Part shown: one piece after another, positions 18,164 to 26,744 of the stretch
Numbering within the stretch: the first letter of the stretch is position 1
How the letters are laid out: each line of letters starts with the position of its first letter
DNA from: Glacieibacterium arshaanense
GTDB lineage: Bacteria; Pseudomonadota; Alphaproteobacteria; Sphingomonadales; Sphingomonadaceae
Reading direction: 5' to 3'
Assembly (NCBI RefSeq): GCF_004681125.1
Contig: NZ_SIHO01000001.1
Span: 569,149-633,148, forward strand
Length of the DNA stretch: 64,000 nt
Translations under genes and position numbers: made by a program
Notes under the pieces: model-generated
Databases searched by the model: none
Told to the model about the DNA's origin: nothing
Seen by the model: only the letters and a program-made list of their open reading frames with translations

Positions 18164-19889
18164 CGTTTTCGCTCCCTAAGTCTGTGGCCGGCACATCAGC
18201 AGCCGGCGCTTCAATATCAATCAGTTCGGCGCCCGGAAACACCGCGAATATCGCCTGCACCGCAGGGTCGGCGAGCACGGCGGCGCGCGTCGCAGCTTCG
18301 GCGGCAATGCCCTGGTCGAGCAGCGTCGGCGCCGCGTCATGGTCGGCGGCGCGCGCCAGCGTTACCGTCCAGCGCTCGCCGGTCCATAGCGACAGGCACG
18401 CCATGATGCGCGCGGCAAAGTCGGTCGGCAGCTGCTCGGACGCGGTGACCGTCAGCGACGGCGGCGTATAATCGACCACGCGTACTTCGTCGTGCAGCAG
18501 ATGCGCCAGTCGCGGCTCGCGCCGGTCTTCGAAGAGTTGCACCAGTGCTGCGAAATCTGCGGGGGCGGGGACGAGCGCCACCGGTTCGGGCGTTCGCAGG
18601 TTGCGCACCTGCGCCACGGGTTCTTCGGGAGCAAAGTCGCGTTCGCCGGGGCCGGGATCACCGTGATCGGCGGTTTCGCGCGGCGGGGTGGCAATACCGC
18701 GCTCGGTGAGCTTGCGGACCAGTTCGCCGGGGTCGGGCAGGCTGCTGGCGTGGATCAGTCGCAGCAGCGCCATTTCGGCCGCTTGCGCTGGCACGGGGGC
18801 ACTCTGCACCTCGGCCAGCCCCTTGAGCAGCAGCTGCCACAGCCGGTGCAACGCGCTGAAGTCGAGCCGCGCCGCCCAGTCGGACACCGCGGCGCGTTCT
18901 TCGTCACTCAGCGCCGGATCGGTGGCGCCCGCGACCTTGGCGCGGGTGATGGTGTGGACGAGTTCGAGCAGTTCGCCGAGCAGCTGCGCCGGATCGGTGC
19001 CGAGGTCATGGCTGTCGGCGAACGCCTTGAGTGCGCCGGCACCATCGCCCGCCAACAGCAGCGCCATAAGCGCGCGCACCATGCCGCGGTCGGACAGCCC
19101 GAGCATGTCGCGCACCGCCTGCGCACTGACATTGCCGGCGCCGTGCGCGATCGCCTGGTCGAGAATCGACAGCCCATCGCGCACCGAGCCCTCGGCGGCG
19201 CGCGCGATCAGCGCCAGCGCCTCGGGTTCGGCGGTGACGTTTTCGAGGCTAGCGATGCGGCCGAAATGGTCGGCGAGCATCTCGGCGGGGATGCGCCGCA
19301 AGTCGAAGCGCTGGCAGCGCGACAGGATCGTCACCGGCACCTTCTGGACTTCGGTGGTGGCGAAGATGAACTTCACATGCGGTGGCGGTTCCTCGAGCGT
19401 CTTGAGCAACGCATTGAAGGCGTTCTTCGACAGCATGTGGACTTCGTCGATGATGTAGATCTTGAAGCGCGCCGATACGGTGGCGTAGCGCACCGCCTCG
19501 ATGATTTCGCGGACGTCATCGACGCCGGTGTTCGACGCGGCGTCCATCTCGACGACATCGATGTGGCGGCCGGCGGCGATCGCTTCGCAGGCGTCGCAGA
19601 CGCCGCACGGGCTGATCGTCGGGCCACCCTGGCCGTCGGGGCCGGTGCAATTGAGGGCCTTGGCGATGATGCGCGCGGTCGAGGTCTTGCCGACGCCGCG
19701 GACGCCGGTCAGCAGCCAGGCTTGGGCGATCTGCTGGCGGGCAATGGCGTTGCCGAGCGTGCGGACCATCGCGTCCTGCCCGAGCAGGCTGTCGAAGTTC
19801 GACGGGCGGTACTTGCGCGCCAGCACGCGATACGCCGGCGCCGGGGCGATTTCGGGAATTTCGTCGGCGGGAAACAGCGCATCATCCAT
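18147..19889 (-). CDS. dnaX: DNA polymerase III subunit gamma/tau
   Basis: 580 residues. The AAA+ clamp-loader domain has the P-loop 'GVRGVGKTSTAR', the zinc-binding segment with 'CGVCDACEAI', Walker B 'IIDEVHML' and sensor 1 'IFATTE'. The C-terminal tau region ends with an acidic, alanine-rich part. It loads the beta clamp and links the polymerase cores at the fork. It lies between the 4.5S RNA gene (64 bp upstream, same strand) and ybaB, an arrangement common in alphaproteobacteria. I did not see an obvious A-run for gamma frameshifting. Confidence 0.95.
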   Translation of the reverse strand: MDDALFPADEIPEIAPAPAYRVLARKYRPSNFDSLLGQDAMVRTLGNAIARQQIAQAWLLTGVRGVGKTSTARIIAKALNCTGPDGQGGPTISPCGVCDACEAIAAGRHIDVVEMDAASNTGVDDVREIIEAVRYATVSARFKIYIIDEVHMLSKNAFNALLKTLEEPPPHVKFIFATTEVQKVPVTILSRCQRFDLRRIPAEMLADHFGRIASLENVTAEPEALALIARAAEGSVRDGLSILDQAIAHGAGNVSAQAVRDMLGLSDRGMVRALMALLLAGDGAGALKAFADSHDLGTDPAQLLGELLELVHTITRAKVAGATDPALSDEERAAVSDWAARLDFSALHRLWQLLLKGLAEVQSAPVPAQAAEMALLRLIHASSLPDPGELVRKLTERGIATPPRETADHGDPGPGERDFAPEEPVAQVRNLRTPEPVALVPAPADFAALVQLFEDRREPRLAHLLHDEVRVVDYTPPSLTVTASEQLPTDFAARIMACLSLWTGERWTVTLARAADHDAAPTLLDQGIAAEAATRAAVLADPAVQAIFAVFPGAELIDIEAPAADVPATDLGSENDAQYR

Positions 19890-19953
19890 GGCGACAGCGA
19901 TACGCCGTCGACCAGAGTCGCTGCAAGCGGATTGGGCAAGCGATGTTAGAGGT

Positions 19954-20043
19954 GGGAGCCGGGAACGACCCAGAACGAATTCGTTACGGCTGCTTCCTTC
20001 CGGACCTGACCGGGTTGGCGAGTGCTCTGCCCGCCCGACTCCC
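19954..20043 (-). ncRNA. ffs: Signal recognition particle RNA (4.5S, small type)
   Basis: Read on the minus strand, the sequence contains the near-universal SRP domain IV core GGTCAGGTCCGGAAGGAAGC, with flanking arms GGGAGTCGGG and CCCGGCTCCC at the ends, giving a roughly 90-nt hairpin. It is the RNA partner of Ffh in membrane-protein targeting. The ends are set from the terminal pairing. It sits just upstream of dnaX. Confidence 0.95.
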
Positions 20044-20125
20044 GCGCCGCATATGGTTCAACTGGCGGCAAGATGCAAGGATACAGCGCTTGGCGCGTGC
20101 CGGAAGCGCGGCTATGTAGCCTGTA

Positions 20126-21061
20126 ATGCACGTGTATTCCTCTGGCGAAAGTGTCGCTTCCGCCATGCGCGGCGGTGTCGTTGCGCTCGGTAACTTCGAT
20201 GGATTCCATGCCGGCCACCAGGCGGTTGTCGGTCGCGCACTGGCGCGTGCGCGCGCCGAGGGCCGCCCGGCGCTGGTCGCGACGTTCGACCCGCATCCCG
20301 CCAGGCTGTTCCGCCCTGATGCGCCGCCATTCGCGCTGACCCGGCTCGACCAGAAGCTCGAACTGTTCGCGAACTTCGGCATCGATGCGACGGTGGTCAT
20401 CCCGTTCAACGCGGCGCTGGCGGCATTGACCGCCGAGCAGTTTGTCGCCGATTGGCTGCACGCGCGCATCGGTGCGGGTGTGGCGGTGTCCGGTGCCGAC
20501 TTCACCTTCGGCACCAGGCGCAGCGGCAACACCGCGCTGCTCGCCGAACTGGGGCAGGGGCATGGGTTCGCCGCCGAAGTCGTCCATGCCGTCAGCGACG
20601 GCGGCGGAGTCATCTCCTCGACGCGCATCCGCGAGGCGCTGCGTGGCGGCGAGGTCGCAGCGGCGACGGCACTGCTGACGCGGCCGTTTGCGATCCGCGG
20701 CGAGGTGCAGCACGGCGCCAAGCTCGGCCGCACGCTCGGCTTCCCGACCGCCAATCTGGTGCTCGGCGCCTATCTGCGGCCGCGCTTCGGCGTCTATGCG
20801 GTGCGTGCGCGGCTGGCCGATGGCAGTGTGATCGGCGGTGTCGCCAACCTCGGCATCCGACCGATGATCGAACCACCGGTCGAATTGCTCGAAACCTTCC
20901 TGTTCGACTGGGCGGGCGATTTGTACGGCCAGACCATCGATATCGAGCTGGTCGAATTCTTGCGCCCTGAATGGAAGCTCGATGGCCTCGACGCGCTTAA
21001 GGCGCAGATCGCCGTCGACAGCGACAACGCCCGCGCGGCGCTGGCGCGCGCGGCGGACTGA
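20126..21061 (+). CDS. ribF: Bifunctional riboflavin kinase/FAD synthetase
   Basis: 311 residues. The N-terminal FAD synthetase domain has the nucleotidyltransferase motif 'GNFDGFHAGH' and 'ISSTRIREAL'; the C-terminal flavokinase domain has 'AKLGRTLGFPTANL' and 'GVANLGIRP'. The enzyme makes FMN and then FAD in the cytoplasm. Length and domain order are normal. It is divergent from the SRP RNA/dnaX cluster and ends 20 bp before the first of two REP-like elements. Confidence 0.95.
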   Translation: MHVYSSGESVASAMRGGVVALGNFDGFHAGHQAVVGRALARARAEGRPALVATFDPHPARLFRPDAPPFALTRLDQKLELFANFGIDATVVIPFNAALAALTAEQFVADWLHARIGAGVAVSGADFTFGTRRSGNTALLAELGQGHGFAAEVVHAVSDGGGVISSTRIREALRGGEVAAATALLTRPFAIRGEVQHGAKLGRTLGFPTANLVLGAYLRPRFGVYAVRARLADGSVIGGVANLGIRPMIEPPVELLETFLFDWAGDLYGQTIDIELVEFLRPEWKLDGLDALKAQIAVDSDNARAALARAAD

Positions 21062-21080
21062 GCCAGGTCTCAGGCGCGAA

Positions 21081-21114
21081 AGGGCCTCCGGCGGGCAGGC
21101 CGCGGGCCTGCACC
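21081..21114 (-). repeat. REP-like palindromic element, copy 2
   Basis: Minus orientation: GGTGCAGG, hairpin GCAGGCC-CGC-GGCCTGC, then CCGCCGGAGGCCCT. It lies 20 bp after ribF and forms an inverted pair with copy 3, 62 bp away. Confidence 0.85.
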
Positions 21115-21176
21115 AATTGTTTGCGGGCTTGCAACCATGGCCAGCGTCGCGTCTGATAGCACCGTCCCGAACTTAC

Positions 21177-21211
21177 GGTGCAGGCCTGAGGCCTGCCCGC
21201 CGGAGGCCCTT
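21177..21211 (+). repeat. REP-like palindromic element, copy 3
   Basis: GGTGCAGG, hairpin arms GCAGGCCT/AGGCCTGC, then CCGCCGGAGGCCCTT. It ends 8 bp before the stop of the SnoaL-like gene. Inverted partner of copy 2. Confidence 0.85.
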
Positions 21212-21218
21212 CAAGGCG

Positions 21219-21599
21219 TTATGCCGTCGGCCACTTGCCCATGATGGTGGCGAGGTCGAAATAGTCGCGCCACACGGTGATCTTGCCGTTTTCGACTTCG
21301 TAGACGCCGTTCACCGGCAGCTCGACCCAGCCGGTCGCCAGCCGGTGGCGGTCGAGGCGTTCGAGGAACACCGTGTTGCCGACCGCCGCCTCGCGCAGCA
21401 CGCGGAACTCGTTTTCGAGTGTCGGCGCAAAGAACGGTTCGAGCACCGCGCGGACGCCTGCCGGGCCGGTCACCGTCCCCATCGGCATGTTGGTGTATTC
21501 ACAATTGGCGGCGATCAACTTGACCGCATTGTCATAGTCGAGCGGCTCCATAAGCTTCATGAATGCCTTGACGGTTTCGAGCGGCGACAGTGTGGACAT
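21219..21599 (-). CDS. SnoaL/limonene-epoxide-hydrolase-like (NTF2 fold) protein
   Basis: 126 residues of the LEH/SnoaL group: 'ETVKAFMKLMEPLDYDNAVKLIA' followed by 'CEYTNMPMGTVTGPAGVRAVLEPFF' and the closing 'NGKITVWRDYFDLATI' with the Trp-Arg-Asp motif seen in limonene-1,2-epoxide hydrolase. The start at 21599 has GGAG eight bases upstream; the eight extra in-frame codons before it run into an 18-bp palindrome that looks like an operator. The gene is monocistronic between that palindrome and a REP-like element. An epoxide hydrolase role is plausible but not proven. Confidence 0.8.
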   Translation of the reverse strand: MSTLSPLETVKAFMKLMEPLDYDNAVKLIAANCEYTNMPMGTVTGPAGVRAVLEPFFAPTLENEFRVLREAAVGNTVFLERLDRHRLATGWVELPVNGVYEVENGKITVWRDYFDLATIMGKWPTA

Positions 21600-21614
21600 G
21601 GCGGTCTCCAGTTT

Positions 21615-21632
21615 ATGTAGCACATGCTACAT
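21615..21632. promoter_or_regulatory. 18-bp palindrome, probable repressor operator
   Basis: ATGTAGCA-CA-TGCTACAT is a perfect 8-bp inverted repeat with a 2-bp spacer, 15 bp upstream of the SnoaL-like start codon. The size and symmetry are those of TetR-type operators. No TetR gene is adjacent, so the regulator would act in trans. Confidence 0.55.
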
Positions 21633-22173
21633 ATTTGAAGCGCGCCGGCACGTCAATGTCTGAACCACAGCCACGACGAATTTCCGCCCAGCGGTTATCC
21701 CCGCCCGGTCCATCGTCCTTGGGTACTGCCCCCCACCGCCACGGTGGAGATAATCCTCTTCCCGATGACGGCGTCCTTGGGAGGGTTGCTTGGTCATCGG
21801 GAAGAGGCAGGCATTGTGACGCTGATCGGGATAGCCGGGTTGCGGAGGACGTTTTTGCGGTTTCTTAGGCCGCTAGCACTAGGGTCAGCACTGGTTTCAG
21901 TACAAAGTTTAGCACTAGGGTAGAGGTGTCCTCCTTGGAACACTTGGAGCTGAAGTTCCCGATCTAACAGAGCGCGGGGCTGAAAAGCGCGGCGGTGAGA
22001 CGTCACGCCAGGGTACGCAAGTGGCGATCGTGAGCCCGGACAGGTTGGACGAGGAACTCCCATTCCCCGTCGCCTTGAGAGTATTACTAACCGATTCGGT
22101 TCGTTATGTCAAGTGAAATCGCGCATTCGTCCCTGCCGCCCAAAGGGTCGAGGGCTCAGTAAGACGCAGCCGC
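21633..22173. other. Gene-free 540-bp stretch with internal inverted and direct repeats
   Basis: No convincing coding frame on either strand. It holds a perfect 15-bp inverted repeat (CCTCTTCCCGATGAC at 21755-21769 against 21793-21807, 23-base loop) and a 12-bp direct repeat TAGCACTAGGGT at 21874 and 21910. It does not match the 6S RNA, tmRNA or RNase P RNA patterns I know. It could be a structured RNA or the eroded remains of an element. Confidence 0.5.
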
Positions 22174-22788
22174 TTACGCAGTGGCGCTTGGCCGCGCGCT
22201 GACGCGCGCGTGCCAGGCGCGCAGATTGGCGGCGTCTTCGGGCATAGCGATGCCGATGAAGCCGGCGAAGTCGACGGTGGTGAGCAGTGCGATATCGGCG
22301 ACGCTGTAGCTGTCACCGGCGACGAAATCGCGGCCCGCCAGTACGCCGTCGAACCAGCGCAGCGCGTCGATGGCGCGCGGGCGGTTGTCCTCGCCCCAGT
22401 CGGTGCGGCGCGGCATCGGCAGCCGTGCGGTCAGCGGGTGGGTGTGGACCCAGACCGCGCCGACCGGCGGCATCAGCACCATTTCGACGCGGCGCAGCCA
22501 CATGTCGATGGTGGCGATTTCGAGCGCACCGCGCCCGAACAGCGGCGGATCGGGGTGCAGCGCTTCGAAATAGCGGCAGATCGCAAAGCTCTCGCTGATG
22601 ACCGTGCCGTCATCGAGCTCGAGCGCCGGCACCTGGCCACGGCCGTTCTTCTCGACAAACTCAGGCGCCTTATGCTCGCGCTTGACCAGCGACAGTTCGG
22701 TGATCGGCACCGACAGGCCTTTTTCGGCGAGGTAGATCTTGACGCGGCGCGGATTGGGGGCGGGGTTCGGGGCGCTGTAGAGCATCAT
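22174..22788 (-). CDS. Glutathione S-transferase family protein
   Basis: 204 residues with the thioredoxin-like N-domain ('MMLYSAPNPAPNPRRVKIYL') and the substrate-binding cis-proline/ES motif 'GQVPALELDDGTVISESFAICRYFE', then an all-helical C-domain with 'DSYSVADIALLTTVDF'. GSTs conjugate or reduce electrophiles with glutathione in the cytoplasm; here a serine-rich N-terminus without CxxC suggests a Ser/Tyr-type active site. It overlaps the upstream TauD gene by ATGA and is the last gene of the monooxygenase-YeiH-TauD-GST operon. Substrate unknown. Confidence 0.9.
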   Translation of the reverse strand: MMLYSAPNPAPNPRRVKIYLAEKGLSVPITELSLVKREHKAPEFVEKNGRGQVPALELDDGTVISESFAICRYFEALHPDPPLFGRGALEIATIDMWLRRVEMVLMPPVGAVWVHTHPLTARLPMPRRTDWGEDNRPRAIDALRWFDGVLAGRDFVAGDSYSVADIALLTTVDFAGFIGIAMPEDAANLRAWHARVSARPSATA

Positions 22789-23654
22789 GCGGCGGTGGCC
22801 TTTCGGGCAGCAATCGGCACTTCGCCGGCGACGGTGGTGCGATGCAGCAGTCGCAGATGGCCGTCATAGCCGCCTTCGGCAAAGTGCAGCATGCGGCGGT
22901 TGTCCCAGATCAGCAGCGTGTCGGGCGACCATTTGTGGCGGTAGATGAATTGCGGCTGGGTGATGTGCTTGAACAGGAAACCGAGGATGGCATAGCCCTC
23001 GTCCTGCGTCATGCCTTCGAGTCCGATGGTGTAGGTCGGCGAGCAGAACAGCGCCTTCTTGCCGGTCACCGGATGGACGCGCACCAGCGGGTGGAGCTGC
23101 GTGGATTCGGCCGCCTCGCCGGTGATGATCTGCATCGTGCGGGTGCCGGTTTCCTTGGCATAGGCGCCGTTGCGGCCATAGGGCAGCTTGGCCGAATGGA
23201 CGGCGTTGAGGTTTTCGCACAGCGCCTGCATTGCCGGTGACAGCGCCGCAAAAGCCGCGGTGCAATCGGCGAACAGCGTGTCGCCGCCTACCGGCGGGAT
23301 GACCTTCGAATGCAGGATGGTGGCGGCGGGCGGGGTGGCCTGAAAGCTCCAGTCCGAATGCCAGCCGCTGCCGAAATTGGGCGCGGTTTCGTGCGGCTCG
23401 CGGCGCAGTTCAAGGATGTGCGCATGGCCCGCCATCGGCTTGACGAACGGGTCTTCGCCGAAATTGCCGAGTGAAAGCGTGAACGCCTCTTGCTGATCAA
23501 GGCTTAGCGGCTGGTCGGGGAAGGCCAGCACGCCATGCGCGGCCCAGGCGGCGAGGACTTCGGCCTTGGTTGCAGCATTGAGCGGCTTCGACAGGTTGAG
23601 CCCGGTGACATGGGCGCCAAACCCCGACGGTTGCGGTGTGACATTGATCGGCAT
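22785..23654 (-). CDS. TauD/TfdA family Fe(II)/2-oxoglutarate dioxygenase
   Basis: 289 residues. The iron ligands are His99-x-Asp101 in 'GSGWHSDWSF' and a distal His in 'NRRMLHFAEGGYDG', and the 2-oxoglutarate-binding arginine lies in 'LRLLHRTTV'. This pattern is that of TauD and alkylsulfatase-type enzymes, which hydroxylate the carbon next to a sulfonate or sulfate and release sulfite or sulfate, but the family also contains 2,4-D and other dioxygenases. It starts 10 bp after a YeiH-type putative sulfate exporter, which favours an organosulfur substrate. That is inference from context. Confidence 0.88.
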   Translation of the reverse strand: MPINVTPQPSGFGAHVTGLNLSKPLNAATKAEVLAAWAAHGVLAFPDQPLSLDQQEAFTLSLGNFGEDPFVKPMAGHAHILELRREPHETAPNFGSGWHSDWSFQATPPAATILHSKVIPPVGGDTLFADCTAAFAALSPAMQALCENLNAVHSAKLPYGRNGAYAKETGTRTMQIITGEAAESTQLHPLVRVHPVTGKKALFCSPTYTIGLEGMTQDEGYAILGFLFKHITQPQFIYRHKWSPDTLLIWDNRRMLHFAEGGYDGHLRLLHRTTVAGEVPIAARKATAA

Positions 23655-23664
23655 GAACGCCTCC

Positions 23665-24774
23665 TTACACCAGAGATTTGACAGCGATCAGCACGAGCGT
23701 GCCGATCCACAGCGTTTCGGCGACCATCAGCCCGACGGGCTTCCAGCCGACCGCCGCGAGCGCCTTGAAGCTGGTTTTCATGCCGAGCGCCGAAATCGCG
23801 GTGACCAGGCACCAGCGCGACAGCTCACCGGCGAAATCGGCGACGGGCTTGGGCAGGAAGCCGAGGCTGTTGATGACCACCAGCGCGACAAAGCCGATCA
23901 GGAAGGTCGGTAGCTTGGGGGCCGCGCCGGCGTTTGCGGGCGAGCCGCGCCGCACCAGCAGCGCGATCGAAAACACCACCGGCACCAGCATCGCGACACG
24001 CAGCAGTTTGACATAGGTCGCGGTGTCGCCGGTTTCGTTCGAAATCGAATAGCCGGCACCGACGACTTGCGCGACGTCGTGGATGGTGCCGCCGATGAAG
24101 ATGCCGGCCTGAGTGTGGCTGAAGCCCAGCGCCGTCGACAGCAGCGGGTAGACGATCATCGCGATCGTCGACAGCGCCGTCACGGTGACGACGGTCAGGA
24201 TGGTGTCGCGTTCGCTGTCGCGGGTTTTGGGCAGCACCGACGCGACCGCCAGCGCTGCTGATGCGCCGCAGATCGCCACCGCGCCGCCGGTCAGCACGCC
24301 GAAATTGCGGCTGAGGCCGAGGCGTTTGGCGAGCAGCGCGCCGAACAGGATGGTGGTGATGACGCCGGTGACGACGAGCAATATCGGCCACGGCCCGAGG
24401 CTCATGATCTGTTCGGCGGTGATGCGCGCGCCGAGCAGGGCGACGCCGACGCGCAATATGGCTTTTGACGAAAATTCGATGCCGGCGATGCACGCGCCTT
24501 CTTCGTGAAGGAAGTGGAACGCCATGCCGAGCAGCAGCGCATAGAGCATGACTGGCGCGCTGTAGTGCGTCGACAGCCAGGTCGCGGCGATGCCTATGGT
24601 GGCGGCGACGATCAGCCCGGGATAGACGCGGCGCAGCGCGCCTTCGTAGGGGAAACGGTCGGGCTTGACCGGCGCCGCTGGCGCCGGTGGCAGTCCCTCC
24701 ATGGCGTCGAGCGACGCGAACAGCTGGTGCGCCGCTGCCGTGTCGGTATCGAGATCGGTTATCCGGCCGGCCAT
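23665..24774 (-). CDS. YeiH family putative sulfate exporter
   Basis: 369 residues of the UPF0324/YeiH membrane family, with about ten hydrophobic helices and the conserved segments 'GVALLGARIT', 'GGAVAICGASAALAVASVLP' and 'GGTIHDVAQVVGAGYSIS'. Family members are annotated as sulfate exporters by analogy with proteins induced during taurine or sulfonate degradation; direct evidence is sparse. It lies between a flavin monooxygenase (20 bp upstream) and a TauD dioxygenase (10 bp downstream). It would sit in the inner membrane. The N-terminus is unusual in having about 50 cytoplasmic residues before the first helix. Confidence 0.88.
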   Translation of the reverse strand: MAGRITDLDTDTAAAHQLFASLDAMEGLPPAPAAPVKPDRFPYEGALRRVYPGLIVAATIGIAATWLSTHYSAPVMLYALLLGMAFHFLHEEGACIAGIEFSSKAILRVGVALLGARITAEQIMSLGPWPILLVVTGVITTILFGALLAKRLGLSRNFGVLTGGAVAICGASAALAVASVLPKTRDSERDTILTVVTVTALSTIAMIVYPLLSTALGFSHTQAGIFIGGTIHDVAQVVGAGYSISNETGDTATYVKLLRVAMLVPVVFSIALLVRRGSPANAGAAPKLPTFLIGFVALVVINSLGFLPKPVADFAGELSRWCLVTAISALGMKTSFKALAAVGWKPVGLMVAETLWIGTLVLIAVKSLV

Positions 24775-24794
24775 GTTTCCCCCTGGTCCGGCCC

Positions 24795-26582
24795 TCAGTT
24801 GAAGGTCAGTCCCTCGAACTTGCCCGATTTGCGCCAGTCATCGATGTAGCTGAAGAACGCCACCGCACCCGCCGGGTGCCCCGCGCCGAACAGCGCCGAT
24901 TCCTGGTAGCCCTTGCCTTCGTTATTGTAATAGCCCGGCGTACAATCCGGCGCGATGCCGGCCATGCCGCCCGGACTGGTCAACACGAATTCGACCCACT
25001 TCTTCTGGGCTTCGGGGAGGACATCGACCTTTTTGGCGCCGGTATCGATGGCGTGGCGGACGATCGTCGCGATGGTTTCGCCGGCATCGGACCAGTTGTG
25101 CGGGACATTGACGATGTAGTTCGCGGCCTGCGCGACCTGCACGACGAAGGCGTTGGGGAAGCCGTTGACGTGGAGGCCGTGCAGCGTCCGCATGCCGTCG
25201 CTCCAGGCTTCGGACAGCCGCTTGCCGCCGACGCCGGCGATGTCGAACCCGGCGCGGCGCTGGTGGCTGGTGCCGACTTCGAAGCCCGACGCATAGATGA
25301 TGCAATCGACGTCATAATGCTTGCCGCCGACCCAGAAGCCGGTTTCGTCGATGCGTTCGACGCCCTTGCCGTCGGTGTCGATCAGGTGCGTGTTGGGTTC
25401 GTTGAACGCCTGCAGATAGGCGTCGTGGAAGCACGGGCGCTTGCACAGCTGGCGGTACCAGGCCTTTAGCTTCTCGGCGGTTTCCTTGTCTTCGACAATG
25501 GCTTCGGCGCGGGCGCGGATTTCGGACATCTTTTCGATATCGGCGTCTTCATAAGCGGCCATCATGCCGGCGGGGTTCATCTGTTCGGGCGGCAGGTTCA
25601 TGACCTTGGCGCGGATGCGGCGCGTCAGGTCGGTCCAGCCGTCCTTGACCCAATCCTCGGCAGCGCCGCCCATGCCGACATTGCGGGCGAAATTGTCGAG
25701 CCAGCGCTTCTGCCAGCCCGGCGTGGCCACGGTCTTGAACCATTCGGGATCGATCGGTTCATTGGCGCGGACGTCGATCGACGACGGCGTGCGCTGCACG
25801 ACATAGACGGTGCCGCCGGCGCGGGCGAGGTGCGGGACGCACTGCACGGCAGTCGCGCCGGTGCCGATGATGGCGACACGCTTGTCCTTGAGCTTGTCGA
25901 GCGGCGCACCGAACGTGTCGCCGCCGGTGTAATCATAATCCCAGCGGCTGGTGTGGAAGCTGTGGCCCTTGAAGGTGTCGATGCCGGGGATGCCGGGCAG
26001 CTTGGGGACGTGCAGCGGGCCGGTGCCCATGCCGATATAGTCGGCGGTGAAGCTGTCGCCGCGGTCGGTGGTGATGCGCCAGACGCCCTTGTCTTCCTCC
26101 CACACCATGTCGGTGACGCGGGTGTGGAACAGCGCCTTGTCATACAGCCCGAAGGTGCGGCCGATGCGGCGCGACTGTTCGAGGATTTCGGGCGCGTGCG
26201 CGTATTTTTCGGTCGGCATGTGGCCGGTTTCTTCAAGCAGCGGCAGATAGATGATCGATGCGGTGTCGCATTGCGCGCCGGGGTAGCGGTTCCAGTACCA
26301 GTTGCCGCCGAAGTCGCCGGCCTTGTCGATCAGCCGGACATCGGTGATGCCGGCCTCCGCCAGCCGGGCGCCGACGCACAGCCCGGCAAAGCCGCCGCCG
26401 ACCATCGCGAAGGTGACGTGGTCGGTGACCGGCGGACGCTCGACACGCGGCGTGTAGGGGTCATCGAGATAGTGCGCGAACTGGCCGGTGGTTTCGAGAT
26501 ACTGGTCGTTGCCATCCTCGCGCAGGCGCTTGTCTCGCTCGGCGCGATACTTTTCCAGAATCGCCGCTTTGTCGGTCGCCAT
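24795..26582 (-). CDS. Flavin-containing (Baeyer-Villiger type) monooxygenase
   Basis: 595 residues. FAD-binding 'VGGGFAGLCVGARL', NADPH-binding 'IGTGATAVQCVPH', and the BVMO fingerprint FxGxxxHxxxW(D/P) as 'FKGHSFHTSRWD' are all present, with a C-terminal region typical of cyclohexanone/steroid monooxygenases. The long in-frame extension upstream (about 290 codons) overlaps the divergent M20 gene and has no family similarity, so MATDKAAI at 26582 is taken as the start. It is the first gene of the leftward operon with YeiH, TauD and GST. The enzyme inserts oxygen into ketones or sulfides; substrate unknown. Confidence 0.9.
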   Translation of the reverse strand: MATDKAAILEKYRAERDKRLREDGNDQYLETTGQFAHYLDDPYTPRVERPPVTDHVTFAMVGGGFAGLCVGARLAEAGITDVRLIDKAGDFGGNWYWNRYPGAQCDTASIIYLPLLEETGHMPTEKYAHAPEILEQSRRIGRTFGLYDKALFHTRVTDMVWEEDKGVWRITTDRGDSFTADYIGMGTGPLHVPKLPGIPGIDTFKGHSFHTSRWDYDYTGGDTFGAPLDKLKDKRVAIIGTGATAVQCVPHLARAGGTVYVVQRTPSSIDVRANEPIDPEWFKTVATPGWQKRWLDNFARNVGMGGAAEDWVKDGWTDLTRRIRAKVMNLPPEQMNPAGMMAAYEDADIEKMSEIRARAEAIVEDKETAEKLKAWYRQLCKRPCFHDAYLQAFNEPNTHLIDTDGKGVERIDETGFWVGGKHYDVDCIIYASGFEVGTSHQRRAGFDIAGVGGKRLSEAWSDGMRTLHGLHVNGFPNAFVVQVAQAANYIVNVPHNWSDAGETIATIVRHAIDTGAKKVDVLPEAQKKWVEFVLTSPGGMAGIAPDCTPGYYNNEGKGYQESALFGAGHPAGAVAFFSYIDDWRKSGKFEGLTFN

Positions 26583-26744
26583 GTCGGTCTCCCCAATATC
26601 GTGTTCGCTATTTTCATCCCTGATAGACACATTTGCGCGACGCTGCCAAGCGACCTTGAACGCTGGCGGTGTCGCAGTGTCGTCGCTGGACGCGGGCGGC
26701 GGATTTGACGATAGTCCGGGGCAGGATTTTTGGGAGTGGCAGTG

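Noticed and set aside
21794-22063. 89-residue frame in the gene-free region
   Set aside because: Composition is Pro/Arg/Ser-rich without family resemblance, and it spans direct and inverted repeats; more like random open frame than a gene.
21633-22173. 6S RNA, tmRNA or RNase P RNA
   Set aside because: The conserved cores of these RNAs could not be found by eye, so I only report an unassigned structured region.
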